From the NCBI RefSeq assembly GCF_036345915.1, contig NZ_CP107785.1:2852001-2916000 (forward strand): a stretch of DNA of 64,000 bases, written 5' to 3'. The translations under genes were made by a program, and so were the position numbers. Shown in pieces: positions 60,564-64,000 of this stretch. The stretch comes from Nocardia sp. NBC_00565. GTDB lineage: Bacteria; Actinomycetota; Actinomycetes; Mycobacteriales; Mycobacteriaceae. Under the pieces are notes generated by a model, which saw only the letters and a list, made by a program, of their open reading frames with translations, ran no database searches and was not told the origin of the DNA. Each line of letters opens with the position of its first letter. Position 1 is the stretch's first letter.

Positions 60564-60815
60564 TCACATTCCCGGTTCGGGCTGCGGTAGTAGTGCGGTT
60601 TTTCGCCTGCGCAGCAGCACCCGCCGACTACCGTCGGTATAGGCCCGCACACGGGACAGTTCCCAACCGCCGAATTCGGCTTGGATGGCCAGTCGCATCG
60701 TCGCCGTCACCCGCGTCACCTCGGGTGGCAGCCGCAGCGGCACGTATTCGTAGTCGTCACTGGTGGTTTCCCAGCTCGCCGGTAGCGCTGCGCGCGGGTG
60801 TTGTGGCGCCATCAC
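60564..60815 (-). CDS. DUF5703-like small protein
   Basis: 83 residues ending 4 bp before pyrD's start and starting inside the stop of the lipoprotein gene (ATGA-type overlap). [40 protein letters not shown] and [10 protein letters not shown] match the small conserved actinobacterial DUF5703 proteins. Function unknown; linkage to pyrD is common. Confidence 0.75.
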   Translation of the reverse strand: MMAPQHPRAALPASWETTSDDYEYVPLRLPPEVTRVTATMRLAIQAEFGGWELSRVRAYTDGSRRVLLRRRKTALLPQPEPGM

Positions 60816-61921
60816 TGCCCTTTCTTCCGCTGGTCCGCGCGGATCCGTTGCAGACCGTCCCCGGTCGCGGAACCGACGAACAGGTCACCGGTGTGCTCGT
60901 CGATGGTCACCGAGTTCGGCTGCCGCACCGTCGGGTAACGGCCTACTTCTTTCGGTATACCCGTCGACAGGTCGAATCCGACGACTTCGTTGCTCTGCGT
61001 ACACGTCACCCACACGGTGTCCGACCCCGGATCGTAGGCAAGCGCGTAAGGCGACGATCCTACCGGGAATCGCTGACGCAGTACGAGCGGTCCGGCCGTG
61101 TAGACCAGCAGTTCGTCACCGGCGGTGTCGGTGACGGTGATGCGGCCGAACGGGTCGGTGATCAGGTTGGTGGCGCCATCGCCCGCGCGCAGGGCCAGGC
61201 CGAGGCGCTCTTTGCCGAGGTCGAGCTGGGTGAGGGAGGTCTGGCGGCGGTCCAGCACGGAGACGTGGTCGCCGGTCAGGGCCAGGGCATCGGCCGAGGC
61301 GAGGCCGGATACGGTGTCGGTGACCTTGCCGTCGGGGGCGAGGACGCGGACCTTGCCGTCCGCGGTGCCGACGACGAGGGTATCGTCCTCGCGGCGCAGG
61401 ACCGACCGTGCGTCGCCGTCTACGGGTACGTCGGTGACGGTTCCGGTTGCGATGTCGACGCGCATGATCCGCCCGGACCCGGGAACCAGCACTTCGCCTG
61501 GTTTGCCCTGCGCCAGACCCGCTCCGTGGGCGGGCAACAGCAGGGTGCTCATGCCCAGGTCCGGAACGCCCGACGGGTCGACGCGGGTGAGTGTCGTCGG
61601 GTCGATGACGAAAAGGATCGTGCTCGTTTCGCTGCTCGACTCCAGCGCGACCAGCTGCCCGGTACCCGTCTCGGCCAACAGCCCGCCGATCGGGTTCGCG
61701 AGCCCGGAGACATCTCCCGCAGGACGCGTACTCTCGACAGGCGCGATCGCCGCGGTGGCCGCCGGTCTGGTCTCCAGTTTGTCGCTATCGGAGCCGGCGG
61801 AACATCCGGTCATCATCGTCAGCACCGCCACGCTCGCGAGCAATGCGGGAGCCCGGCGGTGGAGCGTGACCACGGAGGGCCCCGCGAACCTCGCCCATCC
61901 AAGACAGCCACGAGGGCGCAT
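60812..61921 (-). CDS. YncE-like beta-propeller lipoprotein
   Basis: 369 residues; ATG has AAGGAG upstream. Lipobox MTGC at residue 40 after a long N-region. The mature part consists of repeated four-stranded blades (GQLVALESSSETSTILFVID, EVLVPGSGRIMRVDIATG, TLVVGTADGKVRVLAPDGKV, LLVYTAGPLVLRQRFPVGSS, VWVTCTQSNEVVGFDLSTG), a YncE/SMP-30-like propeller facing the cell envelope. Likely binding or scaffolding role. Confidence 0.82.
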   Translation of the reverse strand: MRPRGCLGWARFAGPSVVTLHRRAPALLASVAVLTMMTGCSAGSDSDKLETRPAATAAIAPVESTRPAGDVSGLANPIGGLLAETGTGQLVALESSSETSTILFVIDPTTLTRVDPSGVPDLGMSTLLLPAHGAGLAQGKPGEVLVPGSGRIMRVDIATGTVTDVPVDGDARSVLRREDDTLVVGTADGKVRVLAPDGKVTDTVSGLASADALALTGDHVSVLDRRQTSLTQLDLGKERLGLALRAGDGATNLITDPFGRITVTDTAGDELLVYTAGPLVLRQRFPVGSSPYALAYDPGSDTVWVTCTQSNEVVGFDLSTGIPKEVGRYPTVRQPNSVTIDEHTGDLFVGSATGDGLQRIRADQRKKGQ

Positions 61922-62076
61922 CCACCGAACTCCTTACTATGACGAATCATCGGCTACCGCACCATCTGACCATGATGGCGCACGGTATGAGCCGACCGGG
62001 GGTGGTGGCTGACGGAGAATGTCGGTGATCGGGGTTACGGTTGAGTTGAAACAATGTCCAACTCAGGGAGATCCGG

Positions 62077-62433
62077 TTGAAAGCCGACCATCCGTCGGGA
62101 TTTGCCATCGATGACATAACCGTTGGTCCGTTTGCTCATGGTTTCGGCACCACGGCCGATGGCAGGCCCTACGCCTTTCGCACGGTGCGATCCACCGTGG
62201 TGCTGGAGATCTACCGCGCCGACCTGGACAGTGACGTGCCCGGACCAGAGGATGTCGTCGCGATCGCGCAGGCACGGGCCACCGATATCGATCTCGACGA
62301 CGAACGCAGCGTGGTGGCGCTGGTGCGGGACATGATCCCGGACGCGGAGCCGGTCGAGTCGGCCGTGGACCGTGACGTGACAACCGTGCGCGCCCTGCTG
62401 GGACGGATCAGTTCCGTCATTGATGGTATGTAG
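62077..62433 (+). CDS. Conserved hypothetical protein
   Basis: 118 residues from TTG with GGAGAT upstream. Contains FAHGFGTTADGRPYAFRTVR, TVVLEIYRADLDSDVPGPED, AQARATDIDLDDERSVVAL. Resembles small uncharacterised proteins in mycobacteria and Nocardia; no domain recognised. The stop abuts the ATG of the next gene. Confidence 0.75.
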   Translation: MKADHPSGFAIDDITVGPFAHGFGTTADGRPYAFRTVRSTVVLEIYRADLDSDVPGPEDVVAIAQARATDIDLDDERSVVALVRDMIPDAEPVESAVDRDVTTVRALLGRISSVIDGM

Positions 62434-62967
62434 ATGGTGATGCCAACCACACGATTCGCCCGTACCGCGCTGACCGCGGCCGCCCTCGTCGCCATGGCCT
62501 CGGCCTGCAGCACGGGCCCGGACGAGGCCGCGGTCGATGCCGCGCGCTCCTCGGCCAACGCGTCGCTGTCCTCCTCGGTCGCGGCCTCCTCGAGCGCCGC
62601 GCACCGGCCACTGCCGTCCGCCGCCGAACTCGACACCCAGATCAAACGCGCCCTGGATCCGGCGCTGCCCGACTCCGAACGCACCGACCTCATCGAGGAC
62701 GGCCAGGCCTTCCGCGACGCCATCCCGGACATGTACCGGGCGCTGCAGGACAACCCGCGCGCCATCTACGGCGTCACCGACCCGGTCTTCGACAACCGCG
62801 ACGGCACCCTGACCGCGACCATGCGGCTGGACAAGGACGGCACCGGCACCGCCGTGCGCACCACGGTCGTCCATTTCGTGCTGCTCGACGGCAAATGGAA
62901 GATCTCACGCACCGATCTGTGCGGCATCCTGCGCTCGGCCGACTACCGCACCGCGGCCTGCGGCTAG
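62434..62967 (+). CDS. MTB12-like lipoprotein antigen
   Basis: 177 residues. Signal peptide with lipobox ASAC near residue 25, a Ser/Ala-rich linker, then a domain PSAAELDTQIKRALDPALPD, LIEDGQAFRDAIPDMYRALQ, FVLLDGKWKISRTDLCGIL resembling the mycobacterial low-molecular-weight antigen MTB12/Cfp2 family. Surface-exposed; function unknown. Directly adjacent to the MMPL gene. Confidence 0.78.
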   Translation: MVMPTTRFARTALTAAALVAMASACSTGPDEAAVDAARSSANASLSSSVAASSSAAHRPLPSAAELDTQIKRALDPALPDSERTDLIEDGQAFRDAIPDMYRALQDNPRAIYGVTDPVFDNRDGTLTATMRLDKDGTGTAVRTTVVHFVLLDGKWKISRTDLCGILRSADYRTAACG

Positions 62968-64000
62968 ATGATCGAATCCGGTTCGCTGCGGTGGGGACAG
63001 TTCATCCACCGCCACCGCTACCTCGTGCTGGGCATAGCGATTGTGGGGGTGCTGCTTTCGGGCTGGTACGGGCGCGATCTCGCGGACAAGCTCACCCAGG
63101 AAGGCTGGTTCGACGAGAGCAGTGAATCGGTCACCGCGTCCAAGATCGCCGACGCCACCTTCGGCCGCGACACCGACAGCGACATCATCCTGCTCTACAC
63201 CGCGCCCGCCGGGACAACGGTCGACGACCCGAGCCTGCGCGCCGCGGTGACCAGCATGTTGAAGCAGCTGCTCGCCGAGCACCCCGACCGGATCCTCAAG
63301 ATCGACAGCTATTGGGACAGCCCCTTCGCCGCCCAGGCCACCGACGCCTCGCACACCCACGCCTTCGCCAGCGTCGGGCTGCGCGGGGAGGGCACCACGA
63401 CGGTGGAGAACTACGCCGCGATCAAGGCGGAGCTCGGCGCGGGACGCGCGGGCGGCGGGCCGGGCGGCACCACGGTGCAGCTGGCCGGATTGCAGCCCAT
63501 CGTCGAGGGCATCAATCAGGGCATGCAGGACGATATCCGCCGCGCCGAGATCATCGCGCTGCCGATCGTGGCGATCCTGCTGTATTTCGTCTTCGGCGGG
63601 GTGATCGGGGCGCTGCTGCCGGTGCTGATCGGCGGTATGACGGTGCTGGGCACCCAGGGCACCATCCGGGTGCTCACCGATCACATCGATGTGAACGTAT
63701 TCGCCAGTGCGGTAGTCACTTTGGTGAGTCTGGGGCTGGCGATCGACTACGGCTTGTTCACGGTGACCCGGTTCCGCGAGGAACTCGCGGCCGGGCACAG
63801 TGTGGAGGAGGCGACCGCGCGCACCGTCGCCACCGCCGGACGCACCGTGCTGTTCTCGGCGGGCATCATCGCGATCAGCCTGGCCGCGCTGTTCATCTTC
63901 CCGAACGGAGTGCTGCGGTCGGTGCCCTACGGCGGCATCAGCTCGGTGCTGCTGGCGGCGTTGCTGTCGGTGACCGCACTGCCCGCGGTGCTGAGTATCG
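62968..64000 (+). CDS. MMPL-family transporter, 3' end outside window
   Basis: 344 residues visible from MIESGSLRWGQF, still open at the window edge. TM1 (YLVLGIAIVGVLLSGWYG), a periplasmic porter domain with GWFDESSESVTASKIADATF, then TM2-TM5 (IALPIVAILLYFVFGGVIGA, ASAVVTLVSLGLAIDYGLFT, LFSAGIIAISLAALFIFPNG). The GLAIDYGLF segment is the proton-relay region of MMPL/RND lipid exporters. Begins right after the MTB12-like stop codon. Confidence 0.93.
   Translation, partial: MIESGSLRWGQFIHRHRYLVLGIAIVGVLLSGWYGRDLADKLTQEGWFDESSESVTASKIADATFGRDTDSDIILLYTAPAGTTVDDPSLRAAVTSMLKQLLAEHPDRILKIDSYWDSPFAAQATDASHTHAFASVGLRGEGTTTVENYAAIKAELGAGRAGGGPGGTTVQLAGLQPIVEGINQGMQDDIRRAEIIALPIVAILLYFVFGGVIGALLPVLIGGMTVLGTQGTIRVLTDHIDVNVFASAVVTLVSLGLAIDYGLFTVTRFREELAAGHSVEEATARTVATAGRTVLFSAGIIAISLAALFIFPNGVLRSVPYGGISSVLLAALLSVTALPAVLSI

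Overview
The window is high-GC actinomycete DNA. Gene content (standalone GTP cyclohydrolase II paralogues, MMPL and MTB12-like lipoprotein genes, LIP-type secreted lipase, FadD15-like ligase, many GTG starts) points to Nocardia or a close mycolic-acid-producing relative; this is inference from family content, not a species identification.

1-9.7 kb: end of an SDR gene, a SnoaL-like protein, a secreted lipase, then a MarR regulator divergent from an aromatic-degradation set: MBL-fold protein, FAD aromatic hydroxylase (frameshifted), homogentisate dioxygenase, conserved unknown and fumarylacetoacetase. A perfect 18-bp palindrome sits just before the dioxygenase gene.

9.7-33.4 kb: a large nitrogen-compound catabolic region made of two parallel loci. 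Locus A (10.7-19.7 kb) has a GntR regulator, two cytosine-deaminase-like amidohydrolases, an acetamidase/formamidase, an internally deleted amidase, a TauE-type exporter and an ABC importer; three exact copies of TTGTATACGA mark its promoters. Locus B (19.8-27.4 kb) is a seven-gene operon with a paralogous ABC importer, two amidohydrolases, a creatininase-like hydrolase and a FAD-linked oxidase. It is followed by an XRE-cupin regulator, a VanB-like reductase, a RutB/biuret-hydrolase-like cysteine hydrolase, an AtzH/HpxZ-amidase fusion, an MBL hydrolase and a cupin. Three copies of a second operator (ATGTTGAT-gtg-ATCAACAT type) link locus B to these genes.

33.5-48.2 kb: an island-like segment. 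It starts with IS1380 and IS3 transposase scars, carries a six-gene, translationally coupled biosynthetic operon (34.16-43.55 kb, minus strand), and ends in a frameshifted serine recombinase next to tRNA-Leu(GAG). The operon encodes an AT-ACP protein, a 1628-residue KS / KS-like (CLF) / KR / DH protein, an enediyne-type hotdog thioesterase, an 85-residue unknown, a MonCI-like flavin monooxygenase and an AveC-like membrane protein. This is the best candidate for an undescribed system: a PUFA/enediyne-family iterative synthase split into two unusual polypeptides and paired with epoxidase- and spirocyclase-like tailoring proteins.

48.3-64 kb: HxlR regulator, M20 peptidase, PEBP-family protein, long-chain acyl-CoA synthetase, then a second odd cluster: two standalone GTP cyclohydrolase II paralogues, two PfkB-fold proteins that both lack the catalytic Asp, and three tandem small paralogues. 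The window closes with core genes: pyrD, a DUF5703-like gene, a beta-propeller lipoprotein, an MTB12-like lipoprotein and a truncated MMPL transporter.
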